DNA of 64,000 nt from an uncultured Clostridia bacterium (GTDB lineage Bacteria; Bacillota; Clostridia; Christensenellales; HGM11417): positions 24,623-88,622 of the forward strand of contig CALVJY010000006.1 of the NCBI GenBank assembly GCA_944332455.1, given 5' to 3'. The position numbers were made by a program, and so were the translations under genes. Shown piece after piece: positions 9,388-16,845 of this stretch (its first letter is position 1; the number at the start of each line of letters is the position of its first letter). The notes under the pieces are model-generated. The model was not told the DNA's origin and did no database searches. It worked only from the letters and a program-made list of their open reading frames with translations.

Positions 9388-10593
9388 TCAGGGACGGCGG
9401 GACGCCTTCCCGTCCGCGCGATGCCGGGAGACAAATTCCGAAATGCGGGCCACGGCCTCGTCCAGGCTGCGCATGGAGTAGGCATAGCTCATGCGCACAA
9501 AGTGCCGGCCGCTCTCCCCGAAGGCCGAGCCGGGCACGACGGCCACTTTCTGCTCCCGCAGCAGGGCGTCGGCAAAGGCCTCTCCGTCCATGCCCAGGCT
9601 TTCGACCGAGGGGAAGACGTAGAAAGCCCCCCGGGGCTCGAAGCAGTGCAGGCCCATGTCGTTGAGGCTTTTGACCATGAACCGCCGCCGCATGTCGTAC
9701 TGCGCCCGCATCCGGGCCACTTCGGCGAAGTTGTCCCTCAACCCGCTCTTCAAGGCCTCCAGGGCGGCATACTGCCCCATGGAGGGGGCGCACATGATGA
9801 CGTACTGGTGGATCTTTAAGATGACCTTCAGAAATTCCCGGGGGGCGGCCAGCAGGCCCACCCGCCAGCCGGTCATGGAAAAGGCCTTGGAAAAGCCGTT
9901 GATGACCAGGGTCCTCTCCCTCATGCCGGGCAGCGAGGCGATCGAAACATGGGGGCTTCCGTAAGTCAGCTCGCAGTAGATCTCGTCGGAGACCGCCAGC
10001 AGGTCGTGTCTTTGAATGACCGGGACCAAAGCCTCCAGGGCCTCCCGCTCCATGACCGCGCCGGTGGGGTTGTTGGGATAGGGCAGCAGCACGGCCTTGG
10101 TCTTTTCGGTGACCGCCCGCTCCAGATTTTCGGGGCGGACCTTGAAGTCGTCCCGCTCGAAGCACTCGACCGGCACCGGCTTTCCCCCGCAGAGGGTGAC
10201 GTTGGGGGCGTAGGACACGTAGGAGGGTTGGGGGATCAGCACCTCGTCGCCGGGATCGAGGATGGCGCGGAAGCACAGGTCGATGGCCTCGCTGGCCCCC
10301 ACCGTGATCAGGATCTCGTCGGCGGGATCGTAGCCAAGATCGAAGCGCTCCCGGAAGTAGGCCGCGGCCGCCTTCCGCAGCTCGGGCAGGCCGGCGTTGG
10401 AGGTGTAGCGGGTGTAGCCCTTCTGGATGCTCTTGACGGCGGCGTCCCGGGCGTTCCAGGGGGTGGGAAAGTCGGGTTCGCCCACGCCCAGCGAAATGGC
10501 GTCGTCCATCTCGGCCACCAGGTCGAAGAACTTCCGGATGCCCGAGGGCGGGATGGAGGAGGCCAGCCGGCTGAGATAGCGTTCGGCCCTCAT
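9388..10593 (-). CDS. PLP-dependent class I/II aminotransferase
   Basis: A fold-type I aminotransferase of about 401 residues. It has the YPNNPTGAVM segment of the cofactor pocket, SDEIYCEL, and the PLP lysine in GFSKAFSMTGWRVG, with normal length for the family. The preferred start is the ATG at 10593, which overlaps the stop of the upstream Lrp-type gene by 4 bp. The coupling to an amino-acid-responsive regulator suggests a role in amino acid metabolism. The exact amino acid is not predictable from the visible motifs. Confidence 0.9.
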   Translation of the reverse strand: MRAERYLSRLASSIPPSGIRKFFDLVAEMDDAISLGVGEPDFPTPWNARDAAVKSIQKGYTRYTSNAGLPELRKAAAAYFRERFDLGYDPADEILITVGASEAIDLCFRAILDPGDEVLIPQPSYVSYAPNVTLCGGKPVPVECFERDDFKVRPENLERAVTEKTKAVLLPYPNNPTGAVMEREALEALVPVIQRHDLLAVSDEIYCELTYGSPHVSIASLPGMRERTLVINGFSKAFSMTGWRVGLLAAPREFLKVILKIHQYVIMCAPSMGQYAALEALKSGLRDNFAEVARMRAQYDMRRRFMVKSLNDMGLHCFEPRGAFYVFPSVESLGMDGEAFADALLREQKVAVVPGSAFGESGRHFVRMSYAYSMRSLDEAVARISEFVSRHRADGKASRRP

Positions 10594-11084
10594 GGCTGTA
10601 CGGCAATCCGCTTTGCCTGCTCCCCCTCTTCCAGGATGATCCCATCCTTTTTGTAGGTCTTTAAGATGAAGTGGGTGGCCGTGCTGATGACGGTGTCCAT
10701 CACCGACAGCTTTTCGGAGACGAAGTTGGCCACCTCGCGCAGGGTGCGGCCCTCGATCATCACGCACAGGTCGTACCCCCCGCTCATCAGGTAGACGCTT
10801 TTGACCTCGGGGAACTGATAGATCTCCTCGGCGATGGCGTCAAAGCCCAGGGCCTTTTGCGGGGTGACCTTGACCTCGATGAGGGCGTCCACAAAGTCCT
10901 CTTCCCGCTTTTCGGGATTGACCACGGCGGCATACTTGACCACCACCCCCTCCCGCTCCAGCTCGGACACGGCGGCGCGGACGTCGGCCGCTTCCGCGCC
11001 CAGCAGGGTGGCGATCTTCTCCGGCGAATAGCGGCAGTCCTCGTGCACGAGGATCTCCAGGATCTGTTTTTTGAACGCTGTCAT
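10590..11084 (-). CDS. Lrp/AsnC-family transcriptional regulator
   Basis: A regulator of about 164 residues with an N-terminal winged helix (SPEKIATLLGAEAADVRAAVSELEREGVVVKYAAVVNP) and a C-terminal RAM-type ligand domain (VKSVYLMSGGYDLCVMIEG). Members of this family sense amino acids and control their metabolism. There are two adjacent ATGs (11087 and 11084). The GGAGG at 11089-11093 sits 1 nt from the first and 4 nt from the second, so the second is more plausible. The stop overlaps the aminotransferase start. Confidence 0.9.
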   Translation of the reverse strand: MTAFKKQILEILVHEDCRYSPEKIATLLGAEAADVRAAVSELEREGVVVKYAAVVNPEKREEDFVDALIEVKVTPQKALGFDAIAEEIYQFPEVKSVYLMSGGYDLCVMIEGRTLREVANFVSEKLSVMDTVISTATHFILKTYKKDGIILEEGEQAKRIAVQP

Positions 11085-11184
11085 CATACCTCCCCGGCGG
11101 GCCGCAGCCCGCCTGTTCATTTCAATTCGTCGATTTTTCGGAACGAAAAAGGGCCGTCTTTCCCCTCTCCCGCCGATCGGCCAC

Positions 11185-11871
11185 TCAAACCGGATGGGTC
11201 TGCGACGGCTGGTTCTCCCCCCACTGCGGAAGATTTTCCTCCTTAAGCGCCTCGTTGAACCTGTAGGCCAGCACGAACAGGCTGTCGCTCATGAACACGT
11301 TCTCCACGGCCACTCCTTCGGGAACTTCCAGATTGAGGGGGGCAAAATTCCAGATGGCCCGCACTCCGTTGGCGACCAGCCGGTCGGCCATGGCCTGGGC
11401 GGCCTCCGCCTCCACCGCGATGACGGCGATGTCCACATCGTGGCCGGCCAGGTACTCTTCCAGCGCGGCGTCATCCAGCACCTTGACGCCGGGCCGGACC
11501 TCCACGGACTCGGGAAAGAGGTCGAACACGGCCTGCACAAAAAATCCCTCCCGGAAAAAGCCCTGGTAGTTGCAGATGGAGCGGCCCACGTTGCCCCCGC
11601 CCACCACGATGACGTGGTAGGCCCGGGTCAGTCCCAGCATGGCGCTGACCCGCTCCTTGAGCAGGTGGACGTCGTAGCCGTAGCCCTGCATCCCGCAGCT
11701 GCCGAAGTGGGTGAAATCCTGGCGGACCTGCGAGGCCGTGACCTGCATCCGCCGGGAGATCTCCTCGGAACAGACCCTCTCCTTCCCCTCGGCCTCGAAG
11801 GCCTTCAGGCAGCGGTAGTAGCGGGGCAGCCGCTTGACTACCTGTTCGGAGATCCTGTTGGAAGTCTTCAT
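11185..11871 (-). CDS. rex: Redox-sensing transcriptional repressor Rex
   Basis: A 228-residue Rex protein. The N-terminal winged helix contains ASQVRQDFTHFGSCGMQGYGY, the family's DNA-recognition region. The C-terminal Rossmann domain contains the nucleotide-binding GGGNVGRS (about residues 91-98). Rex represses fermentation and NADH-reoxidation genes and is released when NADH/NAD rises. The start has a strong GGAGG and a promoter at 11897-11925. It is encoded back to back with the small gene at 11993. Confidence 0.95.
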   Translation of the reverse strand: MKTSNRISEQVVKRLPRYYRCLKAFEAEGKERVCSEEISRRMQVTASQVRQDFTHFGSCGMQGYGYDVHLLKERVSAMLGLTRAYHVIVVGGGNVGRSICNYQGFFREGFFVQAVFDLFPESVEVRPGVKVLDDAALEEYLAGHDVDIAVIAVEAEAAQAMADRLVANGVRAIWNFAPLNLEVPEGVAVENVFMSDSLFVLAYRFNEALKEENLPQWGENQPSQTHPV

Positions 11872-11896
11872 AGCTTCCTCCTTAGCCTATGCTACT

Positions 11897-11925
11897 ATTT
11901 TAAAGAAAATTGCAGACGAAGTCAA
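11897..11925 (-). promoter_or_regulatory. rex promoter
   Basis: On the minus strand, TTGACT, a 17-bp spacer and TAAAAT, 25 bp upstream of the rex ATG. The opposing promoter at 11934-11962 begins 8 bp away, so the two promoters are nearly overlapping. Confidence 0.78.
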
Positions 11926-11933
11926 TAAACTGT

Positions 11934-11962
11934 TTGGTTTTTCGGCCAAATCGTGCTATGAT
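11934..11962 (+). promoter_or_regulatory. Promoter of small gene 11993
   Basis: TTGGTT, a 17-bp spacer and TATGAT, 30 bp upstream of the ATG at 11993. No clear Rex operator palindrome was found between the two promoters. Confidence 0.65.
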
Positions 11963-11992
11963 AAGGTATAACGATTTTGAATAGGTGATATT

Positions 11993-12250
11993 ATGGTCAA
12001 GATCTGGGTCCGGCTGGTCCGGGAGGAAAAGATCGCCAAAAGCTGGATCTACACCTCCGAAGAAAACTGGGCGCCCGAGCGCTTTTACGGCTTTGTCCAC
12101 GACATCTGCAGCGAGATGGATCTCCCTACCCCGCTGGTGCTGAACAAACACATCTCCCACTTCATCGAATTCAACAACGCCAAGTTTTTGCCCGGCGACT
12201 TCGTGGAGAGCTTCCCCTACGATTTTCTGGTCCTGGAAAACATTGTCTGA
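11993..12250 (+). CDS. Small conserved-looking hypothetical protein (85 aa)
   Basis: Encodes MVKIWVRLVREEKIAKSWIY and continues as a mixed alpha/beta soluble protein with no signal or membrane segment. The frame has a promoter and an AGGTGA ribosome-binding site, which supports it being real. No domain was recognised. The neighbourhood (divergent from rex, followed by a DUF378-like gene) gives no firm function. Confidence 0.75.
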   Translation: MVKIWVRLVREEKIAKSWIYTSEENWAPERFYGFVHDICSEMDLPTPLVLNKHISHFIEFNNAKFLPGDFVESFPYDFLVLENIV

Positions 12251-12342
12251 AGGGGATCTTGCAAAGGGGGTATGAAAATCAGGGTTTTGGGCCACAATAG
12301 TGTTACAACGCCCCGAAATTTCGGGAAAGGAGCCAAAATCTT

Positions 12343-12600
12343 ATGATGATCGTAACCCTGATCGCCTCCATCCTGGCCATCATCGGCTGTCTGAACTGGC
12401 TGCTGGTCGGACTATTCTCCTTCAACCTGGTCACCGCGCTGTTCGGCGCCGCTTCCATGCTGTCCACCGCCGTCTACATCCTCGTGGGCATCGCCGGGAT
12501 CTGGCTGGCCTTCTACCTCATCTACTCCGCCCTGCGGAGCGACGACCGTTCCACGGCCCGCCGCCAGAACACCTCCGCGACCAGACGCGCCAAGGTCTGA
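12343..12600 (+). CDS. DUF378-family small membrane protein
   Basis: An 85-residue protein with two hydrophobic helices. The N-terminal IVTLIASILAIIGCLNWLLVGL and the VYILVGIAGIWLAFYL segment match the DUF378 (YuzA-like) pattern of two membrane helices with NWxLVG after the first. The C-terminus is a basic tail. Preceded by an AAAGGAG site and followed by a terminator at 12605-12637. The family's function is unknown. Confidence 0.85.
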   Translation: MMIVTLIASILAIIGCLNWLLVGLFSFNLVTALFGAASMLSTAVYILVGIAGIWLAFYLIYSALRSDDRSTARRQNTSATRRAKV

Positions 12601-12604
12601 TCCC

Positions 12605-12637
12605 AAAAAGCCCGGCTGACAGCCGGCTTTTTTTTGT
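12605..12637 (+). terminator. Intrinsic terminator of DUF378 gene
   Basis: The inverted repeat AGCCCGGCT / AGCCGGCTT (6 bp plus outer wobble pairs) is followed by a run of eight T, directly after the stop codon. Confidence 0.85.
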
Positions 12638-12810
12638 CCTCCGGACGCCCCTTCCTCGGACGGCTCCCCGGCAGATCGCGGCACAAGGCTTTCGCCCCGG
12701 ACGACAAAACAAACAAGCTTCAAGATCTTCCTGAAAAGCGCGGTCCGTCAGTCTCAAAAAACGCCCCGGCAGACCAGACCCGGGAGCCGCGGGAACAAAT
12801 CCTTCCCCTC

Positions 12811-12990
12811 AAAAGGCCCTGATATGCACGAAAAGCGGAACCTCAAACGACTCGGGGCCTTGGTGCTCTCCGGCGTCTTCAATAGGCCCTGATATGCATG
12901 AAGAGCAGAACTTCAGACGATTCGGGGCATTGGCGCTCTCCGGCGCGCTTCAAAAGGTCCCGATATGCACGAAGAGCAGAACCTTGAAAA
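12811..12990. repeat. 70-bp tandem repeat (about 2.6 copies)
   Basis: Units start at 12811, 12881 and 12952, each opening with AA(A/T)AGG(C/T)CC(T/C)GATATGCA and then GAA(A/G)AGC(G/A)GAAC. The first two full units share a central TCGGGGC and GCTCTCCGGCG block. The third unit is interrupted by an inverted copy of its start, creating the hairpin of the adjacent RNA element. The array sits directly downstream of that element on the minus strand. Confidence 0.85.
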
Positions 12991-13078
12991 AGATTCTGCT
13001 CTTCGTGCATATGATAAGGGGGAAAATGATGAGCGATTTGAAACCGAAGCCGTGAAGTCTGTTCCCGACCTCGATTGT
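12963..13078 (-). ncRNA. Candidate small RNA, repeat-element copy A
   Basis: Predicted from a promoter at 13085-13113 to a 19-bp perfect hairpin (12963-12981 with 12994-13012, 12-nt loop). It contains the same 22-nt segment (13013-13034) as copies B and C, but its variable part and hairpin sequence differ from theirs. There is no classical U tract after the hairpin, so the 3' end is uncertain; transcription may continue through the 70-bp repeats. Confidence 0.55.
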
Positions 13079-13084
13079 GCCTTT

Positions 13085-13113
13085 ATTATACCACCTCGTG
13101 AAAAATTTGTAAA
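13085..13113 (-). promoter_or_regulatory. Promoter of element copy A
   Basis: On the minus strand, TTTACA, a 17-bp spacer and a perfect TATAAT. The spacer is nearly identical to those of copies B and C. Confidence 0.8.
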
Positions 13114-13235
13114 GCGTTTGCCTGTCGAATTTTGAAATTTTTTCTTCTTCGCAAGTAAAACTATTTTTCGCAAAATTTTCCTTGTTTTATAGTCTGATTT
13201 CCTCTCCTGAGCACTTGCTCTGCTTTTTTGACTTT

Positions 13236-13463
13236 TCATTTCCAAAATAGTTCCCGGGGGTCGATCTTCAACACGCTCATCAGCTTGAGAAGGTCGGCGA
13301 TGCCGGGGTCTCTCCGCCCTTGCTCCCAGCTGGCATAGGCGCTCTCGGATATGCCCAGCTGCCCGGCGACTTCCCTTCTGGACAGCTGTCTGAGTTGGCG
13401 AAGTTTTTTTAAATGCGCGCCAAATGCTTCGGCTGAGATCAATCGTTCTTTCATGTCTTTCAT
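13236..13463 (-). CDS. Small XRE-type HTH regulator 1
   Basis: A 75-residue protein consisting of one helix-turn-helix domain (LSRREVAGQLGISESAYASWEQGRRDPGIADLLKL), ending DPRELFWK. It is a clear paralogue of the protein encoded at 13619-13846, with which it shares most of its sequence. Such proteins act as dimeric repressors, often of neighbouring operons. It may be a duplicate with its own target. Confidence 0.85.
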   Translation of the reverse strand: MKDMKERLISAEAFGAHLKKLRQLRQLSRREVAGQLGISESAYASWEQGRRDPGIADLLKLMSVLKIDPRELFWK

Positions 13464-13575
13464 TTTTTACTCGTTGCCGCCGTAAGACGTTTTTTTACTT
13501 CCCCATTATTTTACCATCTCGGCAGCAATTTGTAAAAATACTTTGGCACAGGAATTCTGGACGCAAAAAGGGAAC

Positions 13576-13603
13576 AAAAAAAGCAGAGACTTGCTCTGCT
13601 TTT
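13576..13603 (-). terminator. Terminator of XRE gene 2
   Basis: On the minus strand AAGCAGAG, a 5-nt loop and CTCTGCTT are followed by a run of T. It lies 16 bp past the stop of the 13619-13846 gene. Confidence 0.85.
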
Positions 13604-13618
13604 CCGATCTTGACTGTT

Positions 13619-13846
13619 CTATTTCCAAAATAGCTCCCGGGGATCGATCTCCAGCACCTTCAGCAGATTGATCAGGTCGGCAATGCTGGGATCCCTCCGC
13701 CCCTGTTCCCAGTTGGCATAGGTGCTTTCAGCCACGCCCAGCTGTTCGGCCACTTTTTTCTGCGACAGCTGTTTGAAATCCCGAAATTCTTTCAAACGAG
13801 GTCCGAATTCCTCAGGCGAAATCAGTTTTTCATTTTTCCCGGTCAC
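13619..13846 (-). CDS. Small XRE-type HTH regulator 2
   Basis: A 75-residue single-domain HTH protein (LSQKKVAEQLGVAESTYANWEQGRRDPSIADLINLL), ending DPRELFWK. It is paralogous to the gene at 13236-13463 and divergent from the unknown gene at 13959. A short palindrome (AGTCA AAA TGACT, 13888-13900) touches the -35 box of that gene, a natural position for autoregulation or repression of the neighbour. A two-gene module of regulator plus unknown protein is plausible but unproven. Confidence 0.87.
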   Translation of the reverse strand: MTGKNEKLISPEEFGPRLKEFRDFKQLSQKKVAEQLGVAESTYANWEQGRRDPSIADLINLLKVLEIDPRELFWK

Positions 13847-13887
13847 AAACTTATTTTATCACAAAGCTAAAAAAATAATCTGTAACT

Positions 13888-13900
13888 AGTCAAAATGACT
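13888..13900. promoter_or_regulatory. Candidate XRE operator palindrome
   Basis: A perfect 5-bp inverted repeat with a 3-bp centre, AGTCAAAATGACT, whose last base is the first base of the -35 hexamer of the 13959 promoter. Inferred target of one or both XRE paralogues. Confidence 0.5.
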
Positions 13901-13928
13901 TGACAAGCGCAGATCGAAAAATTATAAT
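13900..13928 (+). promoter_or_regulatory. Consensus promoter of gene 13959
   Basis: TTGACA, a 17-bp spacer and TATAAT: both hexamers are perfect sigma-A consensus. Confidence 0.9.
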
Positions 13929-13958
13929 AGAAGCAGTCTGCAGATCAGGAGATGTTTC

Positions 13959-14345
13959 ATGGAAGAAAAAGACGGAAATCTGCTCATGAACGATGCCTTT
14001 GTCTCTTTGTTGACACTCCTACAGCTTGCGGAAGAACACGGCAACCAGGAAGCTGTGGAGTACGTGGAGCGGGAGGCGGAAAAGTTTTTGATCGTTCTGC
14101 AAACGCTCAGTTTCCAGGAAAAAGACCTGTTGTGGTACATCAGAAATACCTCGCCGGAGGCTTTGAGTCAGCACCTCAGGATCGCCAAAAGAGACTATCT
14201 GCACGCGCAAAAATGTTCTCCCGCCAAACCGGACTCCGAGAGTTCCCGCTGGGACGAGCCGGAGGACGCCGAAACGCTCATAAAAAAGCTCCGGGCTATT
14301 TCCGAGCTGTACCAAAAGATCAAGGACAAAGATCATTGTTCCTGA
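13959..14345 (+). CDS. Hypothetical helical protein divergent from XRE regulator
   Basis: A 128-residue, charged, probably all-helical cytoplasmic protein starting MEEKDGNLLMNDAFVSLLTL. It contains LLQLAEEHGNQEAVEYVEREAEKF-type amphipathic helices and a C-terminal coiled segment (ETLIKKLRAISELYQKIKDK). A CAGGAG ribosome-binding site and a consensus promoter support expression. No family recognised. Its position opposite a small HTH gene is common for regulated single-gene modules, but no toxin fold is visible. Confidence 0.8.
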   Translation: MEEKDGNLLMNDAFVSLLTLLQLAEEHGNQEAVEYVEREAEKFLIVLQTLSFQEKDLLWYIRNTSPEALSQHLRIAKRDYLHAQKCSPAKPDSESSRWDEPEDAETLIKKLRAISELYQKIKDKDHCS

Positions 14346-14449
14346 CTTTTTCGCCCCTTCCCGGGGTCAGCCGCCGGGACCGGCTTCCCTTGCCGGGTCA
14401 AGGTTCAATTTTAAAAAATCTGCCCTTCTTTCCTCGGGGCATGATTTTT

Positions 14450-14859
14450 CCGGCCTCTTCGGGCCGGCCTTTTCCTTTCAGCCCGGTCTTTTTTTAGATC
14501 GGGGACTTTTGCTCCGGCTCTTCACCGGGGCGTTATCCGACCTCCTCCAAGGTCGGTTCATTTTTCCGGTTTTCGCTAAAACCGGGTCTTTTGTTCCGGC
14601 ACCTTATCGGGGTGCCCTCCCTTCCCCGGCCTCTCCCGGCCGGGGTTTTTTCTGCCTTTTTTGCGGCGGTCTTTCCAAATCAACGGCCCGCACAACCGGA
14701 AGAGCCTGCGCTTTTCCGGTCCCGGAAAAATCGCCCTCGCCCCTCCGTTTCCTCTGTCTGCACAGGTCGGCCCTTCCGCTTCGGCCTGCAAGGGAGGGGT
14801 TCCGTCAGGGCTTTCCGCCCCATGCCAACCCCCCCGGCCTTTCCTTGGCCGGGGGTTTT
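14450..14859. repeat. Array of terminator-like hairpins
   Basis: Consecutive inverted repeats with short loops, most followed on the plus strand by T runs: stems at 14450/14462, 14482/14497 (7 bp with a G-U pair), 14537/14550 (7 bp), 14566/14578 (8 bp), 14598/14611 (6 bp), 14624/14638 (8 bp, then TTTTTT) and 14831/14847 (9 bp, then TTTT). They fill the gap between the plus-strand 13959 gene and the minus-strand cwlD. One terminator would be enough, so the multiplication is unusual. Confidence 0.8.
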
Positions 14860-14871
14860 CAATGTCGGACC

Positions 14872-15618
14872 TCAGCCGCCCGCTGTCCGGTCCGGCGCGC
14901 TCTCCGGGGCGATCGTTCCGCTCTCCAGCAGGTAGCGGACGGCGCCCTCGGCGATCTTTTCGGCCAGCCGGCGGCGGTAGGACGGGGTGAGCAGCTTGCG
15001 CTCGTCGTCGGGATTGGACAGAAAGCCGCACTCCACGATGACCGAAGTAAAATTTGTGCAGTTGAGCATGTAGTAGTCCCCCGTCAGGGCCTCGAAGGCC
15101 CGGCTGTTCAGCTGGTTCAGGCTGTCCTGAATGGCGCGGGCGGCCTTTTCCCCCTCCGGACTGTCCGCCCGGAAAAAGACCTGCGCGCCCTCCCGCTGGC
15201 GGGAGGCGAATTTGTTCAGGTGCAGACTGATCATCAGCACGGGGGCGGCGGATTCGATGATCTCCCGCCGCTTTTCCATGTCCCGCCGCTTGAAGCCGTC
15301 GGTGGGCTGGCCGTACAGGCCGTCGGCGTTCTCCCGGGTCAGGACCACCGAAAAGCCGTAGGAGAGCAGCGCCGACCTCAGATCCCGGGCGATCAGCAGA
15401 TTGAGCTCGCTCTCCGGCACCCCGGTGGTCACCCCCACGGTCCCGCCGTCGATGCCGCCGTGGCCGGGATCCAAGACAATGGTCATGCCCGGCTCGCCCG
15501 CCGAGGGCCGGAAGGCGCCGGCCGCCGCCAGCAGACCCGCCGCGCCGCAGAGGCAGAGCGCGCAGACGACGAGGACGCTTTTTTTGAGTGTGATGACCGT
15601 CAGTTTGGGCTTGCGCAC
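14872..15618 (-). CDS. cwlD: N-acetylmuramoyl-L-alanine amidase, CwlD type (spore cortex)
   Basis: An amidase_3 enzyme of 248 residues. A signal/anchor helix is followed by IVLDPGHGGIDGGT (zinc His), E in the VPESELNL segment, ISLHLNKF (second zinc His) and VIVECGFLSNPDD with the catalytic Glu. The order and spacing match CwlD, which helps make muramic-delta-lactam in the spore cortex. The preferred start is GTG at 15618, after GAGGGGG and just before the hydrophobic signal; a longer frame to 15705 would run through DnaA-box-like DNA and lacks a ribosome-binding site. Confidence 0.85.
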   Translation of the reverse strand: MRKPKLTVITLKKSVLVVCALCLCGAAGLLAAAGAFRPSAGEPGMTIVLDPGHGGIDGGTVGVTTGVPESELNLLIARDLRSALLSYGFSVVLTRENADGLYGQPTDGFKRRDMEKRREIIESAAPVLMISLHLNKFASRQREGAQVFFRADSPEGEKAARAIQDSLNQLNSRAFEALTGDYYMLNCTNFTSVIVECGFLSNPDDERKLLTPSYRRRLAEKIAEGAVRYLLESGTIAPESAPDRTAGG

Positions 15619-15685
15619 CGGACTTTTTCCCCCTCTTTGGCTCGATTTTTGTCGAAAATTCCTGTTTTCGGGCAGAGTTACCCAC

Positions 15686-15706
15686 TTATCCACAGAGTTA
15701 TCCACA
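15686..15706 (+). promoter_or_regulatory. Two tandem perfect DnaA boxes
   Basis: TTATCCACA occurs twice, at 15686-15694 and 15698-15706, 3 bp apart and 68 bp upstream of the cwlD start. This 9-mer is the high-affinity DnaA box. A third perfect match in inverse orientation lies at 15929-15937. No dnaA or dnaN gene is nearby, so this is not evidently oriC. Confidence 0.65.
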
Positions 15707-16355
15707 AAAACACCTGTTCGTGTGGATTCCGGTGGACAACCCCGCTCCCCGGCTCCCGAGGCCGGAAAAAGCCCTTTCGAGGCCCTTTTGGGGTTTCCAA
15801 AATAACAGAAAAAACGCCCCTTTCTTCCTCTAGCTTATGCGGGTTTCCCCACTGTTTAGAACACCTTCCCGCTTTGGCCCTCCGTCGAAAAATGACATTT
15901 CCCCGACCCCCGTCAAGATCCCCGCCGATGTGGATAACTTTTCCAGCCTTCAAACTCCGCCCCGAAGCCTTCCGGAAAGCCCTTCGCCTTTTGCGCGGCC
16001 GATCCCTTTGCTCCCCCGAACTTCGCCCCTCACGCCGGACAGAATGTCTACTGCAAAGGACCTCCCCCTCTCCGGCCCGAAAAAAGCAGGAGCCGCTCCT
16101 CCACATTCGGCTTTCGGTCTTGCCTTCGCGGGGAGTGCCCGCTCTTTCCTTTGGCTCCCTCCCCGGGTAAAAGGCCTCCCGCGCTTTTTGCCCCTGGTCG
16201 GCCGCCGATCTCTTTGCCCTCGAACTTCACCCGCTCCCGCCGGACAGAAAGTGCTGCAATGTTCTTTCGGCTCTGCCGGACCGGGAGCAAAGGCGGCAAA
16301 GTTTCCCCGGTCGGCACACCTCCAAAAAAAATTTGGATAAATTTCCAAAATCGGG
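15707..16355. other. Gene-free GC-rich stretch
   Basis: No convincing coding frame was found. It holds an inverse perfect DnaA box (TGTGGATAA, 15929-15937). Loosely repeated blocks are rich in CCTCCCC and ACTTCxCCCC and encode similar-looking strings in several frames (around 16010-16090 and 16190-16260), suggesting degenerate internal duplication rather than genes. Confidence 0.5.
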
Positions 16356-16384
16356 TTGTAAGATCGGACAAATTGTGCTATACT
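16356..16384 (+). promoter_or_regulatory. Promoter of 94-nt candidate RNA
   Basis: TTGTAA, a 17-bp spacer and TATACT. The expected start, 6-7 nt downstream, coincides with the first paired base of the RNA at 16391. Confidence 0.7.
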
Positions 16385-16390
16385 TAAAGT

Positions 16391-16484
16391 GCCTGCAGAT
16401 ACACTAAGGTCGCACCGCTTTTTCAAGCAACTGATGTGCCGGATGTCCCAAATACGTCCAGTCAAGGTCTGCGGGCCTTTTTTT
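16391..16484 (+). ncRNA. Candidate structured small RNA (about 94 nt)
   Basis: The 5' end GCCTGCAGAT (16391-16400) can pair with GTCTGCGGGC (16467-16476), closing the molecule, and is followed by C and seven T. Inside, GCAC/GTGC encloses a GCTT-TTTC-AAGC hairpin, and GGATGT/ACGTCC forms a second stem (16441-16458). Promoter, closing helix and terminator therefore coincide, as expected of a free small RNA. It matched none of the common RNAs considered (4.5S, 6S, tmRNA, usual riboswitches). Confidence 0.6.
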
Positions 16485-16754
16485 GTCCTCTGAGGCCCAC
16501 CCGACCTTTTTTGCTTTCTGAGATCCTCCGGGCCTTTTTGTTTTGCCCGGGCTGCGGCCGCGCCCACTTCGGCCCTCAGAGATCTTTTCTTTTTCTGCTC
16601 CCTTGATGACAAATGGAAACGGTTCGATCGCCCTTTTGGGATCCTTCCCGTTCCGTTTCCTGCCGGCCTCTTTCCCGGTCCGATTCATTTTCCCGGCATG
16701 ACAAAGGACCGCCCGAAACAGGCGGCCCTTTGGTCCGTAAAGTACCTGATGTTT

Positions 16755-16786
16755 GGCCGGATCCAAGCGGATCCGGCCGATTTTTC
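16755..16786 (+). terminator. Strong hairpin with T tract
   Basis: GGCCGGATCC / GGATCCGGCC (10-bp perfect stem, 4-nt loop) is followed by GATTTTT on the plus strand. It lies between the candidate RNA and the 3' end of the minus-strand GH38 gene. The DNA between 16485 and 16755 also contains several CCTTTTT-ending stems that look like further weak terminators. Confidence 0.75.
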
Positions 16787-16845
16787 CTGACTTCAAAATT
16801 CAGATCCGGCGCGAAAGGCAGATCCTTTGAACTTGTCTGCCCCGG

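Noticed and set aside
11897..11962. Rex operator between the rex and 11993 promoters
   Set aside because: No TTGTTAA-type inverted repeat is present; only loosely AT-rich sequence.
14450..14859. CRISPR array
   Set aside because: The units differ in sequence and length and form individual hairpins; there are no constant direct repeats with regular spacers and no cas genes.
15686..15937. Chromosomal origin oriC
   Set aside because: Only three DnaA boxes and no dnaA, dnaN, rpmH or clear AT-rich unwinding element nearby.
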